DNA of 64,000 nt from Propionibacteriaceae bacterium. Lineage in GTDB: Bacteria; Actinomycetota; Actinomycetes; Propionibacteriales; Propionibacteriaceae. Positions 1 to 8,155 of the stretch are shown here, piece after piece (positions within the stretch are counted from its first letter, which is position 1; each line of letters begins with the position of its first letter). Both the position numbers and the translations under genes were made by a program. The notes under the pieces were generated by a model. The model ran no database searches, had not been told where the DNA came from, and saw only the letters and a program-made list of their open reading frames with translations. The stretch lies in assembly GCA_031285845.1 (NCBI GenBank), contig JAITVK010000019.1:23007-87006 (forward strand), written 5' to 3'.

Positions 1-648
1 CGCGTCGAAAGACAGATCGGCGTTGACCGGAGCGGAAAAGACGTCAGGAAAGTTCTCGCTGGCCCAAGATTGGGCACGACTCTTGTCGATCGTCAGTGTC
101 AGAGGGATGGCTGCGGCGTGGTCGCGATAGATCCACATCCGCTGATCAGACAGGTTGGTGACGCTGGCCAGAGTCGAGGCCGCGTCGACCGCGATGCCCA
201 GCTGCGAGGCGTTGGCGGTCTTCGTGGTTTGGCCGATGGTCACCTCGACCGCGATGTCGGCTTGATCCTTGACGATCACCGACTGGACCTGCGCCCTGGA
301 CATCCCGCCGACGTCCGTGCCGGCCAACGTGAAGCCGGGCAGAGCCTTGCCCGAATAGGCGGCGTCCATCGCCAGCCCCAACGTCACCCCCAAGACGGCC
401 CAACAGGCCACGACCACCGCGATCAGCGCGGCAGCCGTACGAAGGGTGTCGTCTCGCCGAATCGCGGCACGACGCGGGTTGAGGCCCGCCGGGCGCGACG
501 GGCTCTGGTCGCGGGTCTCCGCCGAGCGGCGAGGTCGTCCGATGGCGTCCGTGGCCGAAGCAAGGCTGCGCTGCGGGCGAAGCGCGTCGCCGCCTCCGGG
601 GCCTTTCCTCCGGTTGCCTACGACACTCGGGAACAGCGATCCAGACAG
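1..648 (-). CDS. VanW/YoaR-type membrane protein with peptidoglycan-binding-like domain (partial, runs off window start)
   Basis: One minus-strand frame reads as a basic, Pro/Arg-rich cytoplasmic segment, then a membrane helix (AALIAVVVACWAVLGVTLG), then an extracytoplasmic part containing FTLAGTDVGGMSRAQVQ. The G-x-DVGGMSRAQA pattern is typical of the PF12229-like repeats found before VanW or L,D-transpeptidase domains in Gram-positive cell-wall proteins. The C-terminal part lies outside the window, so a catalytic domain cannot be judged. No ATG, GTG or TTG start is visible in this frame. An AAGGAGG motif lies just upstream of a CTG codon at 646-648, which I use as a provisional start. A cell-wall role is inferred from the family only. 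Confidence 0.55.
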   Translation of the reverse strand, partial: MSGSLFPSVVGNRRKGPGGGDALRPQRSLASATDAIGRPRRSAETRDQSPSRPAGLNPRRAAIRRDDTLRTAAALIAVVVACWAVLGVTLGLAMDAAYSGKALPGFTLAGTDVGGMSRAQVQSVIVKDQADIAVEVTIGQTTKTANASQLGIAVDAASTLASVTNLSDQRMWIYRDHAAAIPLTLTIDKSRAQSWASENFPDVFSAPVNADLSFDA

Positions 649-861
649 GAGGGCCTCCTTCGTGTCGGAGCGAGTACGATACCAGCAATACTAGAGGCTT
701 GAGCTCTCCAGAGCACGACCCGCAGTTCATATGTGTCGACGATTCTACCTTGGGTCGCACCAATCCGGCCCGATTGTGGCCGCGCCGCCGTCTCGGGCGT
801 CGTTTCGGGTCGCCTGGCTGGTCCGCGCGCGGCCGCGAGGTCGTGCCACTACAGTGGTGTC

Positions 862-1035
862 ATGACGAGTTGGGAGTACGCCACTGTTCCGTTGCTGATC
901 CACACGACCAAGCAGATCCTGGACAGTTGGGGCAAAGACGGGTGGGAGCTGGTCACTGTGCTGGTCGGCGAAGGTGGCAGCAATCCCATCGCCTATTTCA
1001 AGCGACCGCGCGGCGCTGATGACAAAACCGAGTGA
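862..1035 (+). CDS. DUF4177-like small protein
   Basis: A 57-residue soluble protein starting MTSWEYATVPLL with the GWELVTV core typical of DUF4177 proteins. The frame is open further upstream, but the conserved part starts at this ATG and matches the usual family length of about 55-60 residues. Its 3' end overlaps the start of nth by 17 bases, which suggests translational coupling. Similar small proteins are found beside DNA-repair genes in actinobacteria. Their function is unknown. Confidence 0.7.
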   Translation: MTSWEYATVPLLIHTTKQILDSWGKDGWELVTVLVGEGGSNPIAYFKRPRGADDKTE

Positions 1036-1102
1036 CGGTGTGACGCCGACGATAGCTCCGAGCGATCACTCGGCGCCGATGGCGACCCCGAGTGACGGTG
1101 TG
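1011..1102 (+). repeat. Imperfect 60-bp tandem duplication at the DUF4177/nth junction
   Basis: A 32-base segment at 1011-1042 recurs at 1071-1102, offset by 60 bases. Both copies contain cgagtgacggtgtg, and each carries an ATG that can start nth (1019 and 1079). It encodes a repeated PSDGV motif at the N-terminus of Nth, so it probably duplicated the translation start. Confidence 0.6.
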
Positions 1103-1813
1103 GGGGTCGATCCTGGCGACACGGCTGGTGGTGAGCCGGAAAGCTTGAACGCGGTCACCGTGGTGAAGATCTTACGACGGACCTATCCCGAGGCGAAGTG
1201 TGAACTGGATTTCACCACGGTTTTCCAGTTGCTGATCGCGACGATTCTGTCTGCCCAGTCGACCGATCGTCGAGTCAACCAAGTCACCCCGGTGTTGTTC
1301 GCTCAGTACCCCGATCCGGCGGCGCTCGCAGCGGCTGATGTGCTCGACATCGAGCGAATCATTCACTCCACGGGGTTCTTTCGGGTCAAAGCCCAGTCGA
1401 TCATCACCGCCTCGCAGATGATCATGACCGATTTCTCCGGCCAGGTTCCACGCACGCTGGACCGGCTGACGCGGCTGCCGAGCGTGGGTCGGAAGACAGC
1501 CAATGTGGTGCTGAGCGATGGGTTTGGCGTTCCCGCCGTGACGACTGACACTCACGTCATCCGCTTGGCGCATCGGCTGGGATGGTCCTCGGCGAAAGAA
1601 CCTGCCGCGGTGGAACACGACCTGTGTCAGCTGTTGCCGAGAAGGTGGTGGATCACGATGGACCATGTGGTCATCTGGCATGGGCGGCGGTGTTGTCACG
1701 CGATCCGGCCCGCCTGCGGAGTGTGCCCGGTGGCACAGCATTGCCCGTCGTACGGCGCAGGGCCGACTGAGCCTGAGGTCGCCGCGCGGCTGCTGCGCGG
1801 CCCGAGAGCGTAG
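1019..1813 (+). CDS. nth: Endonuclease III, DNA glycosylase/AP lyase
   Basis: Removes oxidised pyrimidines and cleaves the resulting abasic site in base-excision repair. The HhH motif LPSVGRKTANVV carries the catalytic lysine (Lys159 from this start), and VTTDTHVIRLAHRLGW carries the catalytic aspartate (Asp177). The C-terminal C-x6-C-x2-C-x5-C pattern (CHAIRPACGVCPVAQHC) is the 4Fe-4S cluster loop. From ATG 1019 the protein has 264 residues. The first 40 or so are a low-complexity Ser/Pro/Asp segment created partly by a local duplication. ATG 1079 is an equally possible start giving 244 residues. The gene overlaps the DUF4177 gene, so the two are probably co-transcribed. Confidence 0.93.
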   Translation: MTKPSDGVTPTIAPSDHSAPMATPSDGVGVDPGDTAGGEPESLNAVTVVKILRRTYPEAKCELDFTTVFQLLIATILSAQSTDRRVNQVTPVLFAQYPDPAALAAADVLDIERIIHSTGFFRVKAQSIITASQMIMTDFSGQVPRTLDRLTRLPSVGRKTANVVLSDGFGVPAVTTDTHVIRLAHRLGWSSAKEPAAVEHDLCQLLPRRWWITMDHVVIWHGRRCCHAIRPACGVCPVAQHCPSYGAGPTEPEVAARLLRGPRA

Positions 1814-1843
1814 GGGTGAGGCTGGTGAGGTTCTGCGGTGCGC

Positions 1844-2314
1844 TCAGTTCGGGTTGGCCGTATGGTGACGTGTCGTGGCGGCCTCGACCCGCTGCTTGCC
1901 GTCTTCGACCCCGGTCTTGATTGCGGCGATGGCTTGAGCGACCGTGTCGGGGGTCTTGGTCGGACCGGACAGGTGTGAGAACGACTTCTTACCCACCAGG
2001 GCGAAGATGACCGCGATGATGATCAAGGCCACCATCGCGCAGGCCGCTCCCAGAAAGGCACAGGCCCACCCGCTGAGCGGGGTGGTGGCGGCGAAGAGCC
2101 AGGCGAAACCGGCCGCGATCGTGAACCACGCGATGATGGTCGCCGAGATGATGAAGTAGCCCGCCGCCGCGAACATTCCGGTTCCGATGCCGATCCGTTT
2201 GACGGTCGGTCTCATCTCCGCCTTGGCGAGGGCGATCTCATCGGCGACGATGCTGCGCACGTCAGCGGTGATGCTGGTGACAAGATCGGCGATCTTTGGG
2301 GAACTGGACGGCAT
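1844..2314 (-). CDS. Actinobacterial Holin-X/phage-holin family membrane protein
   Basis: 156 residues. An amphipathic N-terminus (SSPKIADLVTSITADVRSIVADEIALAKAEM) is followed by two hydrophobic helices at roughly 45-75 and 82-108, then a polar C-tail. This is the layout of the Holin-X (PF07332) proteins common in actinobacterial chromosomes. Despite the name these are usually not phage lysis proteins, and the cellular role is unsettled. A good Shine-Dalgarno (AAGGAGG) precedes the ATG. The gene converges on nth with 30 bases between them. Confidence 0.75.
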   Translation of the reverse strand: MPSSSPKIADLVTSITADVRSIVADEIALAKAEMRPTVKRIGIGTGMFAAAGYFIISATIIAWFTIAAGFAWLFAATTPLSGWACAFLGAACAMVALIIIAVIFALVGKKSFSHLSGPTKTPDTVAQAIAAIKTGVEDGKQRVEAATTRHHTANPN

Positions 2315-2472
2315 GCTTCCTCCTTGACGTTCCCAGATTACCAGCGTGACAGGCGTCTGTTTGATGCCATCGCCAATTTCCTCGTCGCGTGACAGGGCTT
2401 TTCAGTGGCGACCAGATCCGGGTGTGTGCTCGGGGCAACGGCTAGGGCCTAGGTCTGCCGGTGCGGTCCAGG

Positions 2473-3222
2473 TCACAAAGAGATGGATAGCCCCTCGTCG
2501 CCGCGGCGTAGCGCTTCGATCAGTTTCGTACGATCCACGCCGGCTCGCCAGCACCGAATACAGTACGGCAACATCAGCGGATCGGGCGTACGGGCGTACT
2601 CGTCGTACAACTGACCGATCGCATCCATGAGCGCGGCGCGATCCTCGGGACTCAGTTCGGCGCTGCCAGTGGCGTTGGCGGCTGAGGCCTGCAGTTGCTC
2701 GCGCGTGCATGGCACCCACAGCCGAAACGAGGTGCTCTCGACGTTCGGAAAGCAGGAGGACGCCTCCAGCGCGGCGACCGACTCGACCTCGCGATCACCG
2801 GTCATCGCTTCCGGCAAGGTTGCCTGGACCAGCCGCTTCAGTCGTTTCACCCACGGCACCGAATCGTCACGAGTGACATAGGCCAAACCGAGACTCCCGT
2901 CGGCTTTGAGCACGCGTGCCCATTCGGTCAGCGCCTTATCACCGGAAAAACTGTGGAAGTTCTGGATCGACAGCACGATCGAGAAGCATTCCGGGTCGAA
3001 TGGGAGCGCCTGCCCGTCGGCGGCGACGACATGCACGCCGAAATAGTGGTTTCGAAGCGACTTCAGTCGCCCGACATCGGGGTCGACCACGGTCACCGAG
3101 TGTCCGGTGCGCGTCAAGCGCGGGGCATAGTTGTCCGCCGCACCCATCAAAAGGATCGACGTTCGCTCCTGCCCTGCGAGCCAGCGGAGGGCCTCGGCAG
3201 GAATCATCGTTACGGACGTCAT
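2473..3222 (-). CDS. SAM-dependent class I methyltransferase
   Basis: About 249 residues from MTSVTMIPAEALRWL. The Rossmann-like core shows SILLMGAADNYAPRLTRTGHSVTVVDPD (motifs I and post-I), VHVVAADGQALPF (motif II) and FSIVLSIQNFHSF (motif III/IV), as in Methyltransf_11 proteins. The motif I glycines are less regular than usual (LLMGAADNYA in place of LDLGCGTG). The frame opens 12 codons earlier, but that extension reads as non-coding. The substrate cannot be inferred. The gene is transcribed away from the Tad locus and shares the intergenic region with it. Confidence 0.75.
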   Translation of the reverse strand: MTSVTMIPAEALRWLAGQERTSILLMGAADNYAPRLTRTGHSVTVVDPDVGRLKSLRNHYFGVHVVAADGQALPFDPECFSIVLSIQNFHSFSGDKALTEWARVLKADGSLGLAYVTRDDSVPWVKRLKRLVQATLPEAMTGDREVESVAALEASSCFPNVESTSFRLWVPCTREQLQASAANATGSAELSPEDRAALMDAIGQLYDEYARTPDPLMLPYCIRCWRAGVDRTKLIEALRRGDEGLSISL

Positions 3223-3282
3223 GCCTGAACTGTACAGAAAAAACCACATGAACACCATGGCCCCACACGGCGTCGTCTGCCA

Positions 3283-3323
3283 TTATCCACAGATTCGATG
3301 ACGTCCGGGTGTAGTTATCCACA
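3283..3323. promoter_or_regulatory. Two perfect DnaA-box sequences upstream of the Tad locus
   Basis: TTATCCACA occurs at 3283-3291 and again at 3315-3323 in the same orientation, 32 bases apart, in the 152-base divergent intergenic region. This is the consensus DnaA box. Two copies so close together suggest DnaA binding and possible transcriptional control, but function is inferred from the motif alone. Confidence 0.5.
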
Positions 3324-3374
3324 AGGGTGAGATTCTGTGACACTTCCGCTGACCTGCACGCCATGGTCTGAGGT

Positions 3375-4421
3375 ATGGAGAATGAACAGTCATCAGTGGT
3401 GCTCGCCAGTGCCGAGACTCGGTTGATCCACCTCGCCCAGGCGGCGGCGGTGGCGGTTGGCGTCACCATCAGAGTGATCGACGACGCCGAGGACGTGAAG
3501 GCGGCTTGGCGAGCCTGCGGGACGATTCTGGTTGGAGCGGACCAAGCCGCGGCGGTGGCGAGCTTGTCGTTGCCTCGACGCGGTCGAGTCTATCTTCTTG
3601 GTCAGACTGGCGCTGACGACGCGATCGGGTGCTGGTCGATGACGATCGGGGCGCTGGTGATTCTGCTTCCCCAGGCTGGAAAGTGGTTGTCTGGGGTGTT
3701 GGCTGGCCGCTCCAGCGGCACGATCAGTGCCACAGTGGTGGCTGTCCGGTCAGGTTGCGGTGGGATCGGCGCGTCCACCTTGTCGGCGGCGTTGGCTGTC
3801 TTCGCCGCCCGCCGTTCTTTGCGGGTCGGGTTGATCGACGCCGACCCGGGCGGCGGTGGGCTCGACCTGATGCTGGGTGCGGAGGGCTTGCCCGGTTGGC
3901 GTTGGGACAGGCTTCGCCAGGCCAGCGGGCAGATCGCCGACATCACAGACCTGTTGCCCCGTGTCGATGGGGTCACGCTCGTGTCGATGGAACGTACTGA
4001 CGCGACCGCGATTCCGCCGCCGGCCGCTGAGGCGGTGATCGATTGTCTGGCGCGTACCCATGACGTGGTGTTCATCGATCTTCCGCGTCTGGAGGACACC
4101 GCGATGTGGCCCGCTAGTCGATCCATCCTTCTTGCTGGCCAGAGCGTACGGTCGATCGCTGCGGCGCGAACCAGTGCGCTTCGTCGAGGAAGCGAGCCTT
4201 GGGGGCTGGTGGTGCGCAAAGGAGGGTCGGTCGCGGTGAGCGAGGTTGCTCGGGCGGTCGAGCTACCCTTGGTCGGATCGATCAATCATGTCCGCGACTT
4301 GCCCGGTCTGGCCGATCGTGGCGTGCCGCCCATGCTCGGGGGACGGTGGCGCAAAGCGTGCTCTCAGATCCTTGATTGGTGTGTCGACGATGACAATCAC
4401 CAGGTGGTCAAGCCATGGTGA
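3375..4421 (+). CDS. ssd: Septum-site-determining/CpaE-like P-loop ATPase of the Tad locus
   Basis: 348 residues. The N-terminal third resembles the receiver-like domain of CpaE. The central part is a MinD/ParA-type ATPase with a deviant Walker A (RSGCGGIGASTLSAALAVF, about 118-136) that lacks the usual signature lysines, as in many CpaE/Ssd proteins. LRVGLIDADPGGGGLDLMLG is the A' region, and DVVFIDLPR corresponds to Walker B. The family (Rv3660c-type) sits at the head of actinobacterial tad clusters, where it is thought to help position or regulate the pilus machinery. It overlaps tadA by 7 bases, so it is the first gene of the operon. Confidence 0.85.
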   Translation: MENEQSSVVLASAETRLIHLAQAAAVAVGVTIRVIDDAEDVKAAWRACGTILVGADQAAAVASLSLPRRGRVYLLGQTGADDAIGCWSMTIGALVILLPQAGKWLSGVLAGRSSGTISATVVAVRSGCGGIGASTLSAALAVFAARRSLRVGLIDADPGGGGLDLMLGAEGLPGWRWDRLRQASGQIADITDLLPRVDGVTLVSMERTDATAIPPPAAEAVIDCLARTHDVVFIDLPRLEDTAMWPASRSILLAGQSVRSIAAARTSALRRGSEPWGLVVRKGGSVAVSEVARAVELPLVGSINHVRDLPGLADRGVPPMLGGRWRKACSQILDWCVDDDNHQVVKPW

Positions 4422-5554
4422 GCCAGGAGGTCGTGGCGTCGGTGCGTCGCCACCTGGCCCTCGCTAGACGGTCGGCCACCGCTTCCGACATCGCCGAGGC
4501 GCTGCGGTCAATTGGGCAGATCGTCTCCGATGACACCGTCTTGGCGATCCAAGATGGCATCGCGCGCGACGCTCTCGGGGTCGGAGTGCTCGAAACGATT
4601 CTGGCCACCCCAGGATTGACCGATCTCGTCGTCAACGGCCCTGACCAGATCTTTATCGATTGTGGTGACGGGCTTCGGCAAGCAGAGGTCCGCTTCCCAG
4701 ACGAGGACGCCGTGCGGCAGTTGGCCGTACGCCTGGCAGCTTCAGTCGGTCGCCGCCTCGATGACGGCTCGCCCTTCGTCGACGCCCGTCTGCCTAGTGG
4801 AGTTCGCTTTCATGCGGTGTTGGGTGGGATCGCGCATCCAGGAACCTGTCTGTCGCTGAGAGTGCCGGTTCACACTGCGCTCAGCCTCGACCAGTGGCAG
4901 ACCGCTGGATCGGTCGATCCGACCGCCGGTGAGATTCTGCGTCGGGTGATCTCGACCAGGACGGCTTTTCTGATCTGCGGTGGCACGGGGTCGGGCAAGA
5001 CGACTCTCCTGGCGACCCTGCTGTCGCTGGTTCCAGATTCCCAGCGCCTCGTCATCGTCGAGGACTCCCGCGAATTGGAGCCGCAGCATGCTCACACGGT
5101 TCATTTGGAGTCGCGTCCAGTCAATGGGGAAGGTGTCGGGTTGATCACTATGACCGATCTGGTCAGGCAAGCGCTGCGTATGAGGCCAGATCGGTTGGTG
5201 GTCGGTGAGGTCAGAGGAGCGGAACTGCGCGACCTGCTCCAAGCGCTCAACACCGGCCATGAGGGCGGTTGCGGGACGATTCATGCCAACAGCATCGAGG
5301 ATCTGCCTGCCCGCCTTGAGGCATTGGCTGGATTGGGCGGCTTGACGGTAGAAGCCACTCAGTCGCAGGTCGCGGCCGCGATCAAAGTGGTCATCCACGT
5401 TTGCCGTCGCGGCCCGTTGCGTCACGTCGCCCAGATCGGTGTCATCCAACGTTCGCCCGATGGTCGACTGGGCACGCTCGTCGCCTGGGAGGGAATCGGT
5501 GGCACAGGGCACGCCGGACCGGGGATGGATGCTCTGACCAGGATGTTGTCATGA
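4415..5554 (+). CDS. tadA: TadA/CpaF-family secretion ATPase
   Basis: 379-residue hexameric AAA+-like ATPase that powers Tad/Flp pilus assembly at the inner face of the membrane. The N-terminal domain includes PGLTDLVVNGPDQIFID, the usual CpaF signature. Walker A is GGTGSGKTT at residues 189-197, followed by the Asp box RLVIVEDSREL, Walker B MRPDRLVVGEVRG and His-box TGHEGGCGTIHAN. Length is normal for the family. The start overlaps the end of ssd and the stop overlaps the tadB start (ATGA), so translation is coupled. Confidence 0.95.
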   Translation: MVSQEVVASVRRHLALARRSATASDIAEALRSIGQIVSDDTVLAIQDGIARDALGVGVLETILATPGLTDLVVNGPDQIFIDCGDGLRQAEVRFPDEDAVRQLAVRLAASVGRRLDDGSPFVDARLPSGVRFHAVLGGIAHPGTCLSLRVPVHTALSLDQWQTAGSVDPTAGEILRRVISTRTAFLICGGTGSGKTTLLATLLSLVPDSQRLVIVEDSRELEPQHAHTVHLESRPVNGEGVGLITMTDLVRQALRMRPDRLVVGEVRGAELRDLLQALNTGHEGGCGTIHANSIEDLPARLEALAGLGGLTVEATQSQVAAAIKVVIHVCRRGPLRHVAQIGVIQRSPDGRLGTLVAWEGIGGTGHAGPGMDALTRMLS

Positions 5555-6375
5555 CGGCACTGGCGGTGATTTGTGCTGGTCTGGCTGTTCTCTTGCTGTT
5601 CCCTGGGGCAACCGGCGGTCTTGCTCGCCTGGCTCCACCGCGTGATCGCCGCCGGCGGCACGGCTCGTCGCGTCGTGGGTTCGCGATGGGGTTGGCGATC
5701 AGTGCGGTCTGTCTGGGTGTCGGAGTGGTCTTTCCACCAGTTGGTGTCGTCGGCGCTGGGGCAGCGCTGGCGTGGTCGGTGGTCTGGGTGGTGACCTCAC
5801 GAGTGCGTGGTCGTCGGGCCTATCGCCGGGCTCAGGAAGTCGTACGCGCGGCGCAAGTCCTTCAGTCGCTGCTCGCGCTCGGGCACGTCCCGCAGTCGGC
5901 GCTCGCGGTAGCTGCCACCGAGTGCCCCATTCTGGAGCCAGTCGCCGCCGCCGTACGGATGGGCGGACAGCCCTGGGATGTGTTGGAGGAGCTGTCTGAG
6001 GTTCCGGGCCAGTCCGGATTGCGCCGGATCGCTCAGGCGTGGAAGGTCTCCGAAGTCACCGGAGGTTCCATGCGTGACTCCCTCCAGACCGTCCGTCTGG
6101 GCTTGGAAGAGGCCGCTGACACCGCGACTGTGGTCGCTGGTGAATTGGCCGGTCCGCGAACCACCGGTCAGATGCTCGCGGCTCTGCCTTTGGCTGGCAT
6201 CGCGATGGCGTACGGGCTCGGAACAGACCCGCTGCGCTTCTTCGTCGCAAGCCTGGTGGGAAGAGTCTGTTTGGCGGCGGGAGTCCTGCTGGGGTGCGCC
6301 GGCCTGATGTGGAGTGAGGCCTTGGCTGACAGGGCCGGTGGTCTGGTCACAACCGGAGAAGTGGATCACAGATGA
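5551..6375 (+). CDS. tadB: TadB-like type II secretion F-domain membrane protein
   Basis: 274 residues. An N-terminal membrane segment (ALAVICAGLAVLLLF) is followed by a second pair of helices near 40-75 and a cytoplasmic T2SSF-like region (AAVRMGGQPWDVLEELSEVPGQSGLRRIAQAWKVSE is its core). The C-terminus has more hydrophobic helices. The T2SF platform proteins TadB and TadC form the inner-membrane base of the pilus. The frame is open upstream inside tadA, but the ATG at 5551 overlaps the tadA stop, and the protein begins there with a proper membrane segment. Confidence 0.85.
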   Translation: MTALAVICAGLAVLLLFPGATGGLARLAPPRDRRRRHGSSRRGFAMGLAISAVCLGVGVVFPPVGVVGAGAALAWSVVWVVTSRVRGRRAYRRAQEVVRAAQVLQSLLALGHVPQSALAVAATECPILEPVAAAVRMGGQPWDVLEELSEVPGQSGLRRIAQAWKVSEVTGGSMRDSLQTVRLGLEEAADTATVVAGELAGPRTTGQMLAALPLAGIAMAYGLGTDPLRFFVASLVGRVCLAAGVLLGCAGLMWSEALADRAGGLVTTGEVDHR

Positions 6376-7112
6376 CGGCGGTGGTGTTGGTCGCGGCGGT
6401 GTGCGCCGGATTGAGTTTGTGGTGGGGGTTGCCCGATGACGTGGTCGTACGGCTTCGGCCTCGAGCCAAGCTGCGCTTGCCCGCATGGTTGGAACCTGCG
6501 CCTGGTGCGATGGCGTCGAGACAGCGCTGGTGGATCGCGCTGGGCGTGACGGTCATCGTCGTCGCCGTCGGCTGGGACGGTGCGGGGTGGATCATCGCTG
6601 CCGCCCCGTTGATCGCGACAGCTGTCTGGGTGGGGTTGGGGCGGCTTGAGTCTTCTGGTCAACGCCAGCGTCGACAGGCGATCCTCGTGGAGATTCCCGG
6701 GGTGCTCGACTTGATCCAGTCCTGTGTGCGCGCCGGTCAACCGCTACGCAACGCGACCCAGGTCGTCGTGCAAACGGTGGGATCGCCGGTCGGCGACCTT
6801 CTGTCGCCCGTCATTCGGGCCATCGACGTGGGGATGACCGACGAGCAAGCCTGGGGTCTGTTGGTCCAGGACCCGGTGGTGGGCTTTTGCGCGCGCGACC
6901 TGGCTCGAAGCTCGGCTTGGGGCACATCGACCAGTGACCTGTTGGCGGGCCACGCTGCGACGCTGCGTCGAGCCGGTCGTTCTGCCCGGCTGACCGCGGC
7001 CAAGTCCGTCGGGGTCAAGGCGGTCATTCCCTTGGGTTTGTGCTATTTGCCGGCCTTCATGCTGCTCGGCGTGGCTCCGATCATCGCTGCTGGAGTGGGG
7101 TTTTTGTTCTGA
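6372..7112 (+). CDS. tadC: TadC-like type II secretion F-domain membrane protein
   Basis: 246 residues with an N-terminal membrane segment, a helix pair near 52-90 and a C-terminal pair (AVIPLGLCYLPAFMLLGVAPIIAAG). Between them is a T2SSF-type cytoplasmic domain (EIPGVLDLIQSCVRAGQPLRNATQVV and GFCARDLARSSAWGTSTSDLL). It overlaps tadB by four bases and is the second half of the inner-membrane platform. The main uncertainty is which of the two is named TadB or TadC. Confidence 0.82.
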   Translation: MTAVVLVAAVCAGLSLWWGLPDDVVVRLRPRAKLRLPAWLEPAPGAMASRQRWWIALGVTVIVVAVGWDGAGWIIAAAPLIATAVWVGLGRLESSGQRQRRQAILVEIPGVLDLIQSCVRAGQPLRNATQVVVQTVGSPVGDLLSPVIRAIDVGMTDEQAWGLLVQDPVVGFCARDLARSSAWGTSTSDLLAGHAATLRRAGRSARLTAAKSVGVKAVIPLGLCYLPAFMLLGVAPIIAAGVGFLF

Positions 7113-7423
7113 GGCTGCGGCTGGTGGTGTGTCCTTCAGCCGGGTGGTCGTCTCGCCGTCCTGGCCCTGCTCGCGCCGTCGCACGTCCTTGGTTGTGTGA
7201 CTGGCGCGACATCGTGTCCTCACCGGTGTTGTCCTGTGGCGGGCTTTGTGACGGCCGGACCTTCGCTCCGCCCTGGCCCTGTTGACTCTACCGCGCGCCC
7301 TCGGTCGCGTGCTGTCCCACGGCAATCAGGTCGACTGTCCAATGAGATCGCAATTCGATGCGCCGGTTCGCCATGGTCTCGATGACGATATCCAACGCCC
7401 GACTGGGCATCAAGAAAGGAGTC
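7113..7423. other. Non-coding gap inside the Tad locus
   Basis: 311 bases without a convincing gene. Short open frames here do not look like proteins. The AAGGAG Shine-Dalgarno of the next small gene lies at its end (about 7416). I see no clear terminator or promoter. Confidence 0.4.
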
Positions 7424-7639
7424 ATGATGATGTTGAAGAAGGTGCCGCGTGGGCGGATCAGAGCCTGCAGCCGTGGTCAGGGTGAGGTTGGTGCTGTCAC
7501 CGCCGAGCATGCGGTTCTCACCGCTGCCGTGGTTGGCGCCGGTGCGGTGCTGCTCAGGGTGATCGGCGGCCCGACCGTTCCGCTCAAGATTCTGGTGATT
7601 TTGCGCGCCTGGTTCGACGCGCTGATGAATGGACTGTGA
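7424..7639 (+). CDS. Small Flp-pilin-like/DUF4244-type membrane peptide
   Basis: 71 residues: a basic head (MMMLKKVPRGRIRACSRGQGE), then GAVTAEHAVLTAAVVGAGAVLLRVI, a type IV pilin-like membrane helix beginning after Gly with Thr-Ala-Glu. This resembles the DUF4244 peptide encoded next and the Flp prepilins, in which a prepilin peptidase cuts after Gly and a Glu follows a few residues later. The start is chosen at the first of three ATGs, five bases after an AAGGAG. It probably encodes a structural or minor pilin. It is less typical than its neighbour. Confidence 0.65.
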   Translation: MMMLKKVPRGRIRACSRGQGEVGAVTAEHAVLTAAVVGAGAVLLRVIGGPTVPLKILVILRAWFDALMNGL

Positions 7640-7716
7640 TCCTCGTGGGTTCTGACGAGGCGAGGGGCTGGTGGAGCAGTGCGATGAACGCACAGGATCG
7701 ACTTCGCTGGGGAAGG

Positions 7717-7725
7717 TTATCCACA
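7717..7725 (+). promoter_or_regulatory. Third DnaA-box sequence (TTATCCACA) in the Tad locus
   Basis: A perfect nine-base DnaA box between the two small pilin-like genes, in the same orientation as the pair at 3283-3323. A single copy could be chance; together with the other two it is suggestive. Confidence 0.4.
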
Positions 7726-7828
7726 GTCTGGCTGAGGAAGCGCAAAACGGTCATCGGACCATGCATGGTCTCCATTGTCCAGGTCGGACGCCGCGCAGGC
7801 GGCTGCTTAGTGAAGGAGCAAGGCAAGA

Positions 7829-8059
7829 ATGAAGAAACTGATCAATGCGATTCGTCGAGGTTGGGCCACGGTCACAGGCCACGGCGATCGGGAAGCTGGA
7901 ATGGCCACAGCCGAGTACGCGGTGGGAACTGTCGCCGTTATCTCCTTCGGCGGGGTGCTGTTCAAACTGATCTCGGATCCGGTGTTCCGGGACTTGCTGT
8001 GGAAGCTGGTCCAATGGTTGTTCAACCTCATCATGGGTCTGATCGGTGGCGGCGCCTGA
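7829..8059 (+). CDS. DUF4244 Flp-pilin-like peptide
   Basis: 76 residues: a basic leader (MKKLINAIRRGWATVTGHGDREAG), then MATAEYAVGTVAVISFGGVLFKLI, the signature of DUF4244 proteins, which occur only in actinobacterial tad clusters. The Gly-Met junction followed by Ala-Thr-Ala-Glu-Tyr matches a prepilin-peptidase site with the conserved Glu. It is the likely major pilin-like subunit. No prepilin peptidase gene is visible in the window. Confidence 0.8.
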   Translation: MKKLINAIRRGWATVTGHGDREAGMATAEYAVGTVAVISFGGVLFKLISDPVFRDLLWKLVQWLFNLIMGLIGGGA

Positions 8060-8155
8060 TCAGGGGTCGGTGACACGAGGTGACGATGGTGTGTGGTGAC
8101 CGGAGCAGTCTGATCCAGTTCCGGTCTCCACGCCCACCGGGTGAAGAGGAGAACG

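Noticed and set aside
70..702. Plus-strand open frame of 210 codons
   Set aside because: Arg/Gly/Asp-rich shadow of the minus-strand VanW/YoaR-type gene, with no domain signature.
1844..2314. Prophage lysis cassette
   Set aside because: The holin-like protein is an isolated chromosomal Holin-X family member with no endolysin or phage genes nearby.
3283..3323. Chromosomal replication origin
   Set aside because: Only two DnaA boxes, no AT-rich unwinding region and no dnaA, dnaN or rpmH genes nearby.
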